DNA from: an uncultured Bacteroides sp.
GTDB taxonomy: Bacteria > Bacteroidota > Bacteroidia > Cytophagales > Cyclobacteriaceae
Direction: 5' to 3'
NCBI GenBank assembly: GCA_902168185.1
Contig: CABHOV010000047.1
Span: forward strand, 62,001 to 126,000
DNA length: 64,000 nt
Positions 9,392-21,554 of this stretch are shown piece after piece (the stretch's first letter is position 1; each line of letters opens with the position of its first letter). Under the pieces are notes generated by a model, which had not been told where the DNA came from, searched no databases, and worked only from the letters and a program-made list of their open reading frames with translations. The position numbers were made by a program, and so were the translations under genes.

Positions 9392-9970
9392 ATGAGTAAT
9401 TCTCTATTAGAACCTGTTCACGGAGTATCATTGTACGACTATGCAGCCGCGGCCGCAAAAATGGCTACAGGCATTGATCAAAAAGAAATTTGTAAAACAT
9501 TGGGAATCGAACTTGCTGTATTTGAAGAAGCATCTGCCTTGTGGGTGGCGCGAATGCAAGAGGACAGTACTTTCGAAGTATCTATACTTTTCGGACAATA
9601 TTTTAGTGAGGCTGACAAACATCCCAAACTAAGCGGACTTCAAGCTCAGGTGAGTGAAGAAGGGAAAGCCAATCTCGAGAAAATGAAAACCGATCGATAT
9701 TTTTATGAAGAGTTGAACGGAGCCCGACAAGCTGCTTATGATTATGGTTATGATGGCGCGCAGTGGATACAAGATAACTTTGGAATTTCGCTTGGGGACT
9801 TTCAATCTGTAGCCATGAAATGGTCAGAAGTACAAAATGAAGAAGTGAGAAATAACAACACCGATAATGTTCATCATTTCATTGATTATCAGCAAAAGAA
9901 ACAAGAGGAGTATGCTGCAAAATTCGCCTCTGAACAAGGAGGCAATGTTGCCGATGATGTAGAATTCTAA
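9392..9970 (+). CDS. Conserved hypothetical protein, internally duplicated (DUF6620-like)
   Basis: 192 acidic residues. Two related helical units are visible: YDYAAAAAKMATGIDQ with LGIELAVFEEASALW, and again YDYGYDGAQWIQDN with FGISLGDFQSVAMKW, suggesting internal duplication. From memory it resembles DUF6620 proteins of Bacteroidota, but I could not check. It is the last gene of the SPFH operon, 14 nt after the coiled-coil gene and followed by a strong terminator. No signal peptide. Function unknown; its place suggests it works with the SPFH and zinc-ribbon proteins. Confidence 0.75.
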   Translation: MSNSLLEPVHGVSLYDYAAAAAKMATGIDQKEICKTLGIELAVFEEASALWVARMQEDSTFEVSILFGQYFSEADKHPKLSGLQAQVSEEGKANLEKMKTDRYFYEELNGARQAAYDYGYDGAQWIQDNFGISLGDFQSVAMKWSEVQNEEVRNNNTDNVHHFIDYQQKKQEEYAAKFASEQGGNVADDVEF

Positions 9971-10397
9971 ACGCGCTATACTCCTATAGTATATCAAGCT
10001 TTTGGCTCAAAAACACGTAACCTGGCAATTTTGAGGACGGTGAAAATCGTCCTCTTTTTTTTTACATTGCACCTTGAACACAGTTCATCAGAAAGGCATA
10101 ACTTTCAGAGTATTAAACGCAAAGAAATCGAATAGGTGCAATGTAAACGGATTCGATCATTGCCATATATACTATATATATCCATGACGTATGCAATAGA
10201 AGTACAGGCATAGTCCGTCAAAGCCAAACCGAAAATTGATTCATTCGTTACGGGCATCACGCATTCGCATCCGACCAACCATGACTCAATATCGGACAGC
10301 CGATATTCGCTCATCATCAAAATCACGTCAAATAGCGCACTTTTTTCTGGCAAGCAATTGGAATGTATACCAGCACTAAACAATCCGGAACCTATAT
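9971..10397. other. Intergenic region
   Basis: It contains the SPFH-operon terminator and the presumed promoter of the permease gene. A minus-strand frame at 10105-10383 has a composition and sequence unlike any protein I know and is not called. No other structure is seen. Confidence 0.4.
10033..10063 (+). terminator. Rho-independent terminator of the SPFH operon
   Basis: GAGGACG, an eight-base loop, CGTCCTC and then nine T residues: a perfect 7-bp GC-rich stem with U-tract, about 60 nt after the last stop of the operon. Confidence 0.9.
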
Positions 10398-12902
10398 ATG
10401 CTCAGGTCGTATTTTCTTGTAGCCTGGAGAAATCTTCTCCGCAACAAGGTATTTTCAATTATCAATATCACGGGGCTCACCACCGGCATGGCCGCCGTGT
10501 CGCTGATTTATTTATATGTATATACCGAGCATAGCTTTGATTCTTTTCATTCAAATAGTGAACGCATTTATCGTATTCCTATCAGCTATGAACAGAACGG
10601 AGTGGCGCATAGAGCGGGCGCTGGAAATCATCCGGCACTGGCACCTGCCCTGAAGGCAAACTTTCCGGAAATAGAAATGATCGCACGTCTCTCTTCCTCG
10701 ACTATATCTGTTCCGGCCACTACGGTTTCATATGAACCTGCCGGAGGATCCGCTATCAACTTTGACGAAACAAAGCTCTTCTACGGTGATCCTGAAGTCC
10801 TGGATATATTTGACTTTCCATTACTGGAAGGTGACAAAACCAATTGCCTGAAAGAACCATTCTCTCTGGTGATGACCAGGAAAACTGCTACCAAATATTT
10901 TGGTACTACATCGGGCGTTGGCAAGACTGTGCGCTTAAATGGAGTTGCCTATACCATTACGGGTGTGCTGAAAGATTTGCCTCCCAATACCCACGTAAAC
11001 TTCGACCTGCTGGCTTCGTATCCGGAAAGAAATTTTGGAGCCGAATTCTGGGCGTGGCCGGAGTTTCTCACCTATGTGCGACTTGCTCCCGGCGTTGACC
11101 CTCGTGAACTGGAGAAGAAATTTAAAGTGTTCCTACAACCTTACTTCGCGCGGCAAAAGGCGGAATACGGTTATGGAACGTTGATCGATCTGCAGCCCAT
11201 TACTGAAATTCATTTGAAGTCGAATCTGGAAGATGAAATGGTTGGAAACGGAAGTGAGCGCACGGTATACTTTGTGGGCCTGCTGGGTATTTTTATTCTT
11301 GCTATAGCCTGGATTAATTATATAAATCTTTCCACAGCCAAATCTATAGATCGTGCCAAGGAAGTGGGAATGAGAAAAGTTTCAGGCGCTACACGCAGTC
11401 AGTTAATTATGCAATTCTTGCTCGATGCAGTCCTGATAAATATAGTTGCTGCGTTGCTGGCTATAGCACTCGTGATGACGTTGCTCCCTGCCTTTGAACA
11501 ACTAACCGGCTCTCCTATAGGCAGCATTCTTATCGCTACAAATGAACTACTCAATCCATCCTTCTGGATTTTGCCTGTGGCTGTCTTGTTGACGGGTGTC
11601 ATCGTCGTAGGACTTTATCCATCGCTGTTACTTTCATCCTTCCGGCCGGTGAGTGTTCTTAAAGGTAAATTCACGAAGTCGGCAACGGGAATAATTCTCA
11701 GACGAGGTCTGGTCGGATTTCAGTATGCTCTCTCTATAGTGCTCATTGCCGGCACACTGACCATCTCACGACAGATCGACTTCATGAAGCAGCAGGATTT
11801 AGGATATCACTCTGAAAAGATGCTCATCGTCAAAGGTCCTTCAAATGTTGACTCTACTCTTGCCGGAAGGTTTATGCATTTCAAAGATCTTCAAGGTAAG
11901 TTACCCGAAGTGGTGAAGATGGCGCGTTCCACCAATGTACCCGGCCGCACCTTACCGTATGTAAACTCGGTCAGGTTGTTTGGACATGGTATACTTGACA
12001 GAGTTTCGGCTTATACTCAGACGGTGGATGATCGGTTTTTTTCAACCTATGAAATTCCGCTTCTGGCCGGAAGGAATTTCACAGAAGACGATCGATTCTC
12101 TTTTCCCAATCTTCCCAATGCCTCGTCTTTAATACCACCCCGCGACCGCACGTTCCGGCCGGAGAAAAACAAAATCATCATCAACGAGCTGCTCGCTAAA
12201 AACCTGGGTTTCAAAAATCCAGAGGATGCTATACATCAGCGTGTTCGTTTTTCGCTGTGGGATGAATTTACAGGCGAGATCATCGGTGTTGTTAAGAATT
12301 ACCATCAGACTTCATTAAAGGACAACTATGACCCGATCTTGTTCTTCTTTGGGTCTTATGAACAATGGCCCAGCATCTCCTTGCGCATCAGTTCCAATGA
12401 TCTTCCTGCAACGCTGGATAAAATAAAATCCAATTACGCAACAGCCTTCCCAGGCAACCCATTTGACTATTTCTTTCTCGATGATTATTTTAATCAACAG
12501 TATGCACCTGAACATCAATTCCAGCAGGTCTTTTCTGTTTTAACAACCTTAGCCATTATAATCTCCTGCCTGGGTCTTGTTGGTCTGGGTATCTTTTCAG
12601 TTTCACAACGCGTAAAAGAAATCGGCATTCGAAAAGTATTGGGTGCATCGCTATACTCTATACTTTCGCTTTTTACACGCGACTCTATGAAGCTTGTTGG
12701 TATAGCATACGGCATGGCACTTCCTTTAGTATGGCTGGGTGTACGGTGGTGGCTTGAGACGTTTGCGTTTCACATTGATATGGAGTGGATAATCTTTCTT
12801 GCTCCCCCTATACTGCTGCTGTTTATTTCTTTTGCCGTAATCACGGCAATAACTTTTAAAACTGCATTAGCCAATCCTGTCGGTTCTCTGCGAAGTGAGT
12901 AG
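10398..12902 (+). CDS. ABC transporter permease, MacB/FtsX type
   Basis: 834 residues. An N-terminal membrane helix (about 20-42, in the typical opening MLRSYFLVAWRNLLRNKVFS) is followed by a MacB periplasmic core domain (about 45-245), an FtsX-type block of three helices (about 285-420), a second periplasmic core (about 440-670) and a final three-helix FtsX block with the motif QRVKEIGIRKVLGAS. This duplicated eight-helix form is the usual Bacteroidota type, which acts as a mechanotransmitting export permease for peptides or lipoproteins with a separate MacB-like ATPase. No ATPase gene is adjacent, so the partner must be encoded elsewhere. Substrate unknown. The gene stands alone. Confidence 0.92.
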   Translation: MLRSYFLVAWRNLLRNKVFSIINITGLTTGMAAVSLIYLYVYTEHSFDSFHSNSERIYRIPISYEQNGVAHRAGAGNHPALAPALKANFPEIEMIARLSSSTISVPATTVSYEPAGGSAINFDETKLFYGDPEVLDIFDFPLLEGDKTNCLKEPFSLVMTRKTATKYFGTTSGVGKTVRLNGVAYTITGVLKDLPPNTHVNFDLLASYPERNFGAEFWAWPEFLTYVRLAPGVDPRELEKKFKVFLQPYFARQKAEYGYGTLIDLQPITEIHLKSNLEDEMVGNGSERTVYFVGLLGIFILAIAWINYINLSTAKSIDRAKEVGMRKVSGATRSQLIMQFLLDAVLINIVAALLAIALVMTLLPAFEQLTGSPIGSILIATNELLNPSFWILPVAVLLTGVIVVGLYPSLLLSSFRPVSVLKGKFTKSATGIILRRGLVGFQYALSIVLIAGTLTISRQIDFMKQQDLGYHSEKMLIVKGPSNVDSTLAGRFMHFKDLQGKLPEVVKMARSTNVPGRTLPYVNSVRLFGHGILDRVSAYTQTVDDRFFSTYEIPLLAGRNFTEDDRFSFPNLPNASSLIPPRDRTFRPEKNKIIINELLAKNLGFKNPEDAIHQRVRFSLWDEFTGEIIGVVKNYHQTSLKDNYDPILFFFGSYEQWPSISLRISSNDLPATLDKIKSNYATAFPGNPFDYFFLDDYFNQQYAPEHQFQQVFSVLTTLAIIISCLGLVGLGIFSVSQRVKEIGIRKVLGASLYSILSLFTRDSMKLVGIAYGMALPLVWLGVRWWLETFAFHIDMEWIIFLAPPILLLFISFAVITAITFKTALANPVGSLRSE

Positions 12903-13600
12903 AGAAGTATAGACGAATAAATAATTCGAAGCAGTAATACCATCACCGATAGCAAGCCGTGATGTAAACAACTGTATACCGTTTTGAAAATAGCATGTAT
13001 GCCAATGAAATATCATTGATAAGAAATACACTATGCTTTCATAGCCTTCTTATGATGTCCTCGCCCATCCAGGAAGCACTACCCTACCGTTGACAAGTGC
13101 AAGATTTAATTACTCCATAAAGCTTCTCATCCTCTCCTGTGACTACCGAATACTAATGTCTCGTATAGTGTCCTATATCTAAAAGGTATCGGGGTCAATT
13201 TTCACCAATTCAGAGTGACTACTATTTGAACAAAAAAAATATTTATCGTGAACCACCGGGACTTCGATTCTGTTCTCTGGTCATTAATGACGTGAGTTCT
13301 CCTATAGTGTATTTCAAACATCAACAGATGTGTTACTTCGGAACATTTTTTAAAATGTCGCTGTTCGAGTAACAGTATATACTAAAGGAAAAAACTAAAC
13401 GTTTTTGTAACACCACGCTGAAAAGTCTGGTGTGTTTAGGTCCTATTATAACCTTGCGAATAAAGAGTCGTTGGCCGTAGGGTTCGACAGCTTGCTGTGC
13501 CCTTCGTTCACAAAAAAACCGGTGCCTTCCGGTCATAAGGCAAGTGTCGATCATTATAGTTCGGCTAAATAAACTTTCAAAATAATAATTAGTACAACCG
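12903..13600. other. Intergenic region of about 700 bases
   Basis: No gene is supported. The minus-strand frame at 13333-13554 looks random. It must hold the promoter of the DUF4397 gene, but no clean TAnnTTTG element with -33 box was found. The only dyad noticed is a short ACCGG/CCGGT near 13520. Confidence 0.4.
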
Positions 13601-14305
13601 ATGAACAGTAAACAATTGTTTCGTGTGGGAATGGCGTGTGTAATCGTCTGTGCTTCCCTTGTATTGGCGAGTTGTGACCTGGATGACGATTCCGATGGTA
13701 TACAACCCGTGCCAGTTGCCTATGTTTCGCTCTACAACGCGTCTCCAAACGCGCCAGCTCTGGATGTTGTCGTTGATAACCGGCAGATCACTTCATACCC
13801 TTTTGAGTATGCTGACCGTACGGCCTATCTCCGATTTTATACAGGTACCCGTAATATCAAGCTTACGCCCCGGGGTGCCAGCAATGTTGCTGTTGACACA
13901 ACGGTAACGCTAGAGGCGGATAAAGCTTACTCGTTATTTATCGCTGACGAATACGATAAGGCTAGCCTGCTTGTGTTTACCGATACCGCTGCCGCACCTG
14001 CGGCGGGTAAAGCCCTGGTGCGCGTGATCAACTTGTCACCCGATGCGTCCGCTGTTAGCCTTGGTGAAAAGGGAGCCTCCGGTGTTATTGCTTCTAACTT
14101 AGGTTTCAAGCAAGGATCAGGGTTTACGCAGGTGGACGCCAAAACGTATGATCTGGAAATCACTTCCGCAGGTAACGCAAAAGTACTTGAGCTTCCGGAT
14201 ATTGAATTCCACGAAGGAGCAGTTTATACCGTTGTGGTGCGAGGATACAGCACACCGCCATCCGGTAATAATAATGTACTTAGTGCAGAAGTAGTACGTG
14301 GTTAG
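13601..14305 (+). CDS. DUF4397 domain-containing lipoprotein
   Basis: 234 residues. A signal peptide ends in a lipobox (VLASC, Cys25), followed by a run of Asp that in Bacteroidota can act as a lipoprotein export signal towards the surface. The mature part is a DUF4397 protein: AYVSLYNASPNAPALDVVVD, YLRFYTGTRNIKLTP, and a second unit ALVRVINLSPDASAVSLG. DUF4397 proteins are secreted, all-beta and uncharacterised. The gene is monocistronic with its own terminator. Family firm, function unknown. Confidence 0.88.
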   Translation: MNSKQLFRVGMACVIVCASLVLASCDLDDDSDGIQPVPVAYVSLYNASPNAPALDVVVDNRQITSYPFEYADRTAYLRFYTGTRNIKLTPRGASNVAVDTTVTLEADKAYSLFIADEYDKASLLVFTDTAAAPAAGKALVRVINLSPDASAVSLGEKGASGVIASNLGFKQGSGFTQVDAKTYDLEITSAGNAKVLELPDIEFHEGAVYTVVVRGYSTPPSGNNNVLSAEVVRG

Positions 14306-14333
14306 TGCTCAAAGTATAGTAGTAGTTGTTGTG

Positions 14334-14374
14334 AACCCCGGTCTCAATGTCCTTGAGCCGGGGTTATTTTTTTT
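14334..14374 (+). terminator. Rho-independent terminator after the DUF4397 gene
   Basis: AACCCCGG then CTCAA pairs with TTGAG then CCGGGGTT (one bulged T) around a five-base loop, followed by A and eight T residues. Confidence 0.92.
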
Positions 14375-14533
14375 GTATACCGATCCAGATATACCGCCTT
14401 CTCCCACAGACATTAAATCGATTTATAAAATAACAAGCCAATAAAATTTAATCTGAACGTAAAAATATAGAGCTCCTTATGTTGTTTGAAACTGGAAGAT
14501 ATAGGTAATGTTTCTGTAGATTTTCTGGCACAT

Positions 14534-14605
14534 TTATGAGAAGAGAATGAAGTAATATACTATCAGCGCCATATACATCAATGTTAATATTAGTTTTTTA
14601 TTCAT
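14534..14605 (-). CDS. Putative 23-residue membrane peptide
   Basis: MNKKLILTLMYMALIVYYFI then LFS and stop: a lysine-bearing start followed by one hydrophobic helix, the form of a single-pass micropeptide. It lies downstream of the 52-residue small gene on the same strand. Such a short frame can occur by chance, so confidence is low. If real, it would be an inner-membrane accessory peptide. Confidence 0.3.
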   Translation of the reverse strand: MNKKLILTLMYMALIVYYFILFS

Positions 14606-14664
14606 AACCGTTTCTATTTCGTTGCATACCATCTCCTTTCTATATACCGCCTTTGCTTCATACT

Positions 14665-14692
14665 GCTTACCTGTGAATATTCTCAGGTAAGC
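14665..14692 (-). terminator. Hairpin between two small minus-strand frames
   Basis: GCTTACCTG and CAGGTAAGC form a perfect 9-bp stem around a ten-base loop, three bases after the stop of the 52-residue frame. There is no U-tract, so this may be an mRNA stabiliser rather than an efficient terminator. Confidence 0.45.
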
Positions 14693-14694
14693 AA

Positions 14695-14853
14695 TCACGG
14701 TTTACTGTCCTCACTATAGATAACCTCGCTAGAATCTTTACCTCTTTTATTAGGTTCCATCAAGGCTTTCTTCTCCTGGATCGTCATCCACCAGACGAAC
14801 AATACTCCGATGATAATGACTACTGTGATAATGATTTGTGTTCTCGTTTTCAT
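14695..14853 (-). CDS. Small single-pass membrane protein (52 aa)
   Basis: The frame starts MKTRTQIIITVVIIIGVLFV and continues WWMTIQEKKALMEPNKRGKD to a polar tail ending SEDSKP. It has one N-terminal transmembrane helix (about 7-24) with aromatic boundary residues and a charged C-terminal tail, a layout expected of a real small membrane protein and not of random sequence. A hairpin follows the stop. It is divergent from the histone-H1-like gene. No family recognised; it could be a regulator or assembly subunit of a membrane complex. Confidence 0.55.
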   Translation of the reverse strand: MKTRTQIIITVVIIIGVLFVWWMTIQEKKALMEPNKRGKDSSEVIYSEDSKP

Positions 14854-15085
14854 AATAACACGTTTACCTAAAATGGTAATAAATTATTCCTTGCGGGGCT
14901 TGGCATTATTTGGGAAGAAATTCTCACGGATAGTTTTGGGTTTGCAGAAATAAATGCGCACAGGCTTGCTATCCTGCATGTTATCTGGTGGTTAGGTGCG
15001 TTCAATGCCTATGAGAACTTCATTTATCATTTTAGTGTGATAATTGCCGGCCATTTTGCAGATTTGTGTGCTAAAAAATAACGAA

Positions 15086-15265
15086 ATGAAGAAATTTGAA
15101 GAATTGAAAACACTGGTATCTTCTTTGGAAGAGGATATGGACAAGTTTTATAATAAGCAAAATGGCGCAGCGGGAACGCGCTTGAGAAAGGCCATGCAGG
15201 ACATGAAAAACCTGGCGCAAGAAATTAGAACAGAAGTGCAGGAAACAAAAAACAAAGAGGCTTAG
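15086..15265 (+). CDS. Histone H1-like protein
   Basis: 59 residues from the ATG at 15086: MKKFEELKTLVSSLEEDMDK, then FYNKQNGAAGTRLRKAMQDM and a helical Lys/Glu tail. This matches the short histone-H1-like proteins annotated across Bacteroidota, which carry the conserved AAGTRLRKAMQ segment and are thought to bind DNA or act as nucleoid accessories. The tail is not strongly basic, so DNA binding is uncertain. Upstream reading to 15044 adds an unconserved stretch and is rejected. A strong terminator follows 27 nt downstream, consistent with a highly expressed single gene. Confidence 0.88.
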   Translation: MKKFEELKTLVSSLEEDMDKFYNKQNGAAGTRLRKAMQDMKNLAQEIRTEVQETKNKEA

Positions 15266-15286
15266 TCATCACTTCATTTCTGACTT

Positions 15287-15329
15287 AAAAAATAGAGAGA
15301 TAAATCAATCTTTATCTCTCTATTTTTTT
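15287..15329 (+). terminator. Strong terminator after the histone H1-like gene
   Basis: TAGAGAGATAAA pairs perfectly with TTTATCTCTCTA (12 bp) around a six-base loop, preceded by six A and followed by seven T, so it can work on both strands. Confidence 0.92.
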
Positions 15330-18048
<2,719 letters not shown>

Positions 18049-18158
18049 TCGTTTCGTTAGATTGATCAAGACAAGTTTTACAAAAAGCAATCAACAAACA
18101 GATTGCTATACCTATATATAATACACTTTTAAATCATTCACCAAACCCCAATCTTATC

Positions 18159-19109
18159 ATGTTTAACTCCGTAAACAAGCTGACTAAAATTGTCATGCTA
18201 GCCACCTTGCTCTTCGTCAACACATTTGCCATGGCGCAGGATGGCACTATATATCCTCTCGCAACACCTGCTGAGCCAAACGCCATTCCACTCGGCACGG
18301 GTGGTGTTCAAGGACAACCCGCGCCCGAAACGTGGTTTCGCCAGTGGGGCGACCCGATGGCGCGAAACATTTCCAAGGCAACGCTCACTGCATTCCTTCC
18401 TAAACCCGGCAAAGCCAACGGTGCCGCTGTGATCGTTGCGCCTGGTGGTGGCTTCAGATGGTTATCACTGAGTAATGAAGGCTGGGAAGTGGCCCAGGCT
18501 CTTGCTGATCAAGGCATCGCTGCCTTCGTGCTCAAGTATAGGCTCTTCCCTACTCCGGAATCACTTGATGGCTTCAAAGAGTCGATGAACAGAACTTTCG
18601 CTTCCGTGACACCCGCTGCAGGTGACAGTAAAAAAGAAACAGCACCCGCCAGACCACCGATGGATTTATCGAACCAACTTCAGGATGCTGAAGCAGCCTA
18701 TAAGATGATTGTAAGCCGCGCTTCTGAATGGGGCGTTGACACGGCTCGCCTGGGTATGATCGGCTTTTCTGCGGGCGCAGGACTTACGATGCACTGCACA
18801 CTCAATTCGAAGTTGATGAAACTACATTTCATCGGTCCTATCTATGGCGGCATGGGTGCCGTAGATGTACCCAAGAATGCGCCTCCGATGTTTAGTGTTA
18901 TCGCCAGCGATGACTTTCTCTTCCGCGGACAGTTTGGAGTAATTGATTCCTGGTATAAAGCAGGCCGGCCTGTAGAGTTTCATCTATACCAAAATGGTGG
19001 ACATGGCTTTGGGCTCGGCAATCCTGACCGAACCAGTAATCGCTGGTTTGATGCATTCATTCACTGGCTGAATGTGAACAACTTCCTGGCAGCTAAGCCG
19101 AAGAAATAG
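18159..19109 (+). CDS. Secreted alpha/beta hydrolase (BD-FAE/acetyl-xylan esterase-like)
   Basis: 316 residues with a signal peptide (TKIVMLATLLFVNTFAMAQ). An oxyanion segment APGGGFRWLS is followed by nucleophile Ser204 in GFSAG, an Asp in VIASDDFLF and His in NGGHGFG, giving a complete triad. It resembles the BD-FAE/endo-xylanase-B-like esterases of Bacteroidota, which deacylate polysaccharide side chains in the periplasm. With the preceding two-domain esterase it forms a small hemicellulose-deacylation pair without a glycoside hydrolase. A hairpin follows. Confidence 0.88.
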   Translation: MFNSVNKLTKIVMLATLLFVNTFAMAQDGTIYPLATPAEPNAIPLGTGGVQGQPAPETWFRQWGDPMARNISKATLTAFLPKPGKANGAAVIVAPGGGFRWLSLSNEGWEVAQALADQGIAAFVLKYRLFPTPESLDGFKESMNRTFASVTPAAGDSKKETAPARPPMDLSNQLQDAEAAYKMIVSRASEWGVDTARLGMIGFSAGAGLTMHCTLNSKLMKLHFIGPIYGGMGAVDVPKNAPPMFSVIASDDFLFRGQFGVIDSWYKAGRPVEFHLYQNGGHGFGLGNPDRTSNRWFDAFIHWLNVNNFLAAKPKK

Positions 19110-19134
19110 AAATATAGCGTAACACTTTAGTATC

Positions 19135-19165
19135 AACTGGTCGGCACGTTAAATGTCGGCCAGTT
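19135..19165 (+). terminator. Hairpin after the esterase pair
   Basis: AACTGGTCGGCA pairs with TGTCGGCCAGTT (12 bp with two G-U pairs) around a seven-base loop, followed by TCATTTT. It lies between convergent genes. Confidence 0.6.
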
Positions 19166-19237
19166 TCATTTTATAGATGAACCAGCAAGTATATTTCTTA
19201 ACGAGCTTCGAAAGACCCAACAAGGCTTAACGTGATG

Positions 19238-21526
19238 TTATTTACACAGAGAAATTTCAGCAGCCGAATCCGATGTATAAGACATCTTATATGAATGCCG
19301 GTGCAAGTGATTAGTATCGAACCGAATGGCTTTCATCGGCATGCGTTCTATTTCATTGCTGCCTTCTACAATGCGAAGAAATTGATTCGGTTGAATATTC
19401 TGAAAAACCTGTTTGTTACCCGGATGCCATTGAATTTCGATTTCGTCAATCATCTTTGCACGACCAATGCCGATTTCTCTTCGAAGCGGAGAAGCTCCGA
19501 AGCTTCCACCTGAATTAACATCACGATATATACTACGCTTTATTCCGTCTTCTGTAATGGTAATCTTGATGCGAGCTCCTATAGCACAACGATTTGCTTT
19601 GGTACCCTCCAGATCGAGTATGATCCATCGGTTTCGTTCGTCCTGATTCGGATTGAGGTAAAAAGCATTATGAAAAGCATCTCCCTTGTAGGCACCTCCC
19701 AACTCGATGTATATATCCTGATCGCCATCATTGTCTACATCTGCAAATGAAATGGCATGACCCTTCTGAAGGTGTCCTACTCTTGCTGGTGAAGTAACAT
19801 CCACAAATCTTTTTCCTCCTATATTTTTGAATAGCTTATTCGGAACGATCGATTCGAGTTCAGGATTACCCGTGCCCAAATACATATCGAGGTACCCGTC
19901 ATTGTCTATGTCACCAAAGTTTGCGCCCATGGCAAATGCTTTCTTCACCAATCCCATCTCGTGAGACACATTGGTAAATGTTCCGTCCTGGTTGTTCTTA
20001 TATACTATACCTGCACCTGACGTTCCTGTTGAGATGCTTAAAGCTTCGGCGGCTGAATATGCAGCGATCGGCCTATCGAATGTAAAGTCTCCAACAAAGA
20101 TGTCGAGCCAGCCATCATTGTTATAGTCCCAGAACCATGTCGGAAATGTTCTGCTAATTCCATCGGCGGCAACACCTGCATGTTTCGTTTCATCTTCAAA
20201 CATGGGTATATTTCCGGAAGCACCTTTATTCTTCAACAAAAAGCGCTCACCTGATAGTGATGTCACAAATATATCTTTCCAGCCATCATTATTATAGTCG
20301 CCCGAGGTAACACCCTTCACAAATCCGGTTACATCAACGTGAGACTGCGCAGCAACATTGGTAAACGTGCCATCCTGATTACTTAGAAATAACTCGGCAG
20401 GATGTGGGCCTGAGATCGCATTACCTTCCCATGATTCATTGCCGATGAACACATCTAACCAACCATCATTGTTGAAGTCATTCCACGTTGCCGTTTGTGT
20501 TGGATGAAGTGACAGGAGTCCACTCATGATCGTAACATCGGTGAACGTACCGTCACCATTATTTTTGAGAAGCGAATTGGGTTGTTTGCCATAGTTGCCG
20601 CGAAGCCATGCTCCTCGTAAAACAAATATATCTTTGAAGCCATCATTGTTATAGTCCATCTGCATCAGGTTCAAGCCACCGGTTAATTGGTTTAATCTTG
20701 TCGCTTCACTTCGATCGGTAAAAGATCTATCTCCGTTATTTTTGAAATAATGCATCTGCTCATCCACACCCCATGCTGACGTTACGATGTCCAGTAATCC
20801 ATCGTTATCAAAATCGTCCAGGATACATCCTCCGGCCATGTTGTTTATATCCAGCGAAAGCGGAGAGGCTATATCTTGAAAAGGTTTTATAAAAACGCCC
20901 GAATCAATCTCTGCTATTGAAACGTCGAGACCCGGGACGAGCATCGACTGTGAAACGCTTGCAGGATATTCGCCAAGAGTCATATAGGCTATATTGAGAA
21001 GCCAGCGATACTCCAGGTTCTGTGGATTGTCCTGGAGTAGCTCTTCATACAGGCGAACGGCATTGCGTGAACCATCCGGTAATTGATGAATGCCTCCATC
21101 TTGAATGGGTAAGATGCACGTCTCAGGTGAATGATTTCGGATGCAATTCATTCTTTCTCCACCGCGCAAATACGCCAACGCCAAAAGTACTTTCATGCGA
21201 TCCATACCCTGAATGTTTTCAGTGATGATCTTTTGTACCTGTGGCTCGAGGATCTGCACGGCTTCATCTTCGCGTCCCAACGCAATTAATGCTCTTGCTT
21301 TGCTGTGCGTGAAGAACATAATGTCTTGTGCGCTACCCGAAGCATTGATCAACGAATCATAGTACTGGACATGTGCCTCGGAAGCATAGTAATTATCAAA
21401 TTGACTGTAGGTTGTCTGTAACTGCTTCAGGATGTTCAACATCTCCTTGTGAGAAGCCTCTTCCCTGCCGCATGAAATAATCAGGCAATGGAGAAGTATA
21501 TATCCGATGCCTGTAATTTTTCTCAT
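19238..21526 (-). CDS. CRTAC1 family lipoprotein (FG-GAP repeats, ASPIC/UnbV)
   Basis: 762 residues. A signal peptide ends in a lipobox (LIISC, Cys19). Residues about 30-190 are helical and TPR-like (SKARALIALGREDEAVQIL). Residues about 200-590 contain repeated VCBS/FG-GAP blades with Ca-binding loops such as DNDGLLDI and NNDGWKDIF, forming a predicted seven-bladed propeller. About 600-720 is an ASPIC/UnbV domain (NRCAIGARIKI to ILDLEGTKAN region). It is likely an outer-membrane or surface lipoprotein. It lies 28 nt downstream of another such gene behind a SusC/SusD pair, suggesting a role in capture of the same substrate. The family's biochemical role is not settled. Confidence 0.88.
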   Translation of the reverse strand: MRKITGIGYILLHCLIISCGREEASHKEMLNILKQLQTTYSQFDNYYASEAHVQYYDSLINASGSAQDIMFFTHSKARALIALGREDEAVQILEPQVQKIITENIQGMDRMKVLLALAYLRGGERMNCIRNHSPETCILPIQDGGIHQLPDGSRNAVRLYEELLQDNPQNLEYRWLLNIAYMTLGEYPASVSQSMLVPGLDVSIAEIDSGVFIKPFQDIASPLSLDINNMAGGCILDDFDNDGLLDIVTSAWGVDEQMHYFKNNGDRSFTDRSEATRLNQLTGGLNLMQMDYNNDGFKDIFVLRGAWLRGNYGKQPNSLLKNNGDGTFTDVTIMSGLLSLHPTQTATWNDFNNDGWLDVFIGNESWEGNAISGPHPAELFLSNQDGTFTNVAAQSHVDVTGFVKGVTSGDYNNDGWKDIFVTSLSGERFLLKNKGASGNIPMFEDETKHAGVAADGISRTFPTWFWDYNNDGWLDIFVGDFTFDRPIAAYSAAEALSISTGTSGAGIVYKNNQDGTFTNVSHEMGLVKKAFAMGANFGDIDNDGYLDMYLGTGNPELESIVPNKLFKNIGGKRFVDVTSPARVGHLQKGHAISFADVDNDGDQDIYIELGGAYKGDAFHNAFYLNPNQDERNRWIILDLEGTKANRCAIGARIKITITEDGIKRSIYRDVNSGGSFGASPLRREIGIGRAKMIDEIEIQWHPGNKQVFQNIQPNQFLRIVEGSNEIERMPMKAIRFDTNHLHRHSYKMSYTSDSAAEISLCK

Positions 21527-21554
21527 AGCGTATTTTTACTGTTCGTACAATTGA

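Noticed and set aside
10105-10383. Minus-strand frame of 92 residues before the permease gene
   Set aside because: No family, signal, membrane or domain character, and it covers the region where the permease promoter should be.
13333-13554. Minus-strand frame of 73 residues before the DUF4397 gene
   Set aside because: Random-looking composition, no conserved motif and no neighbour on the same strand.
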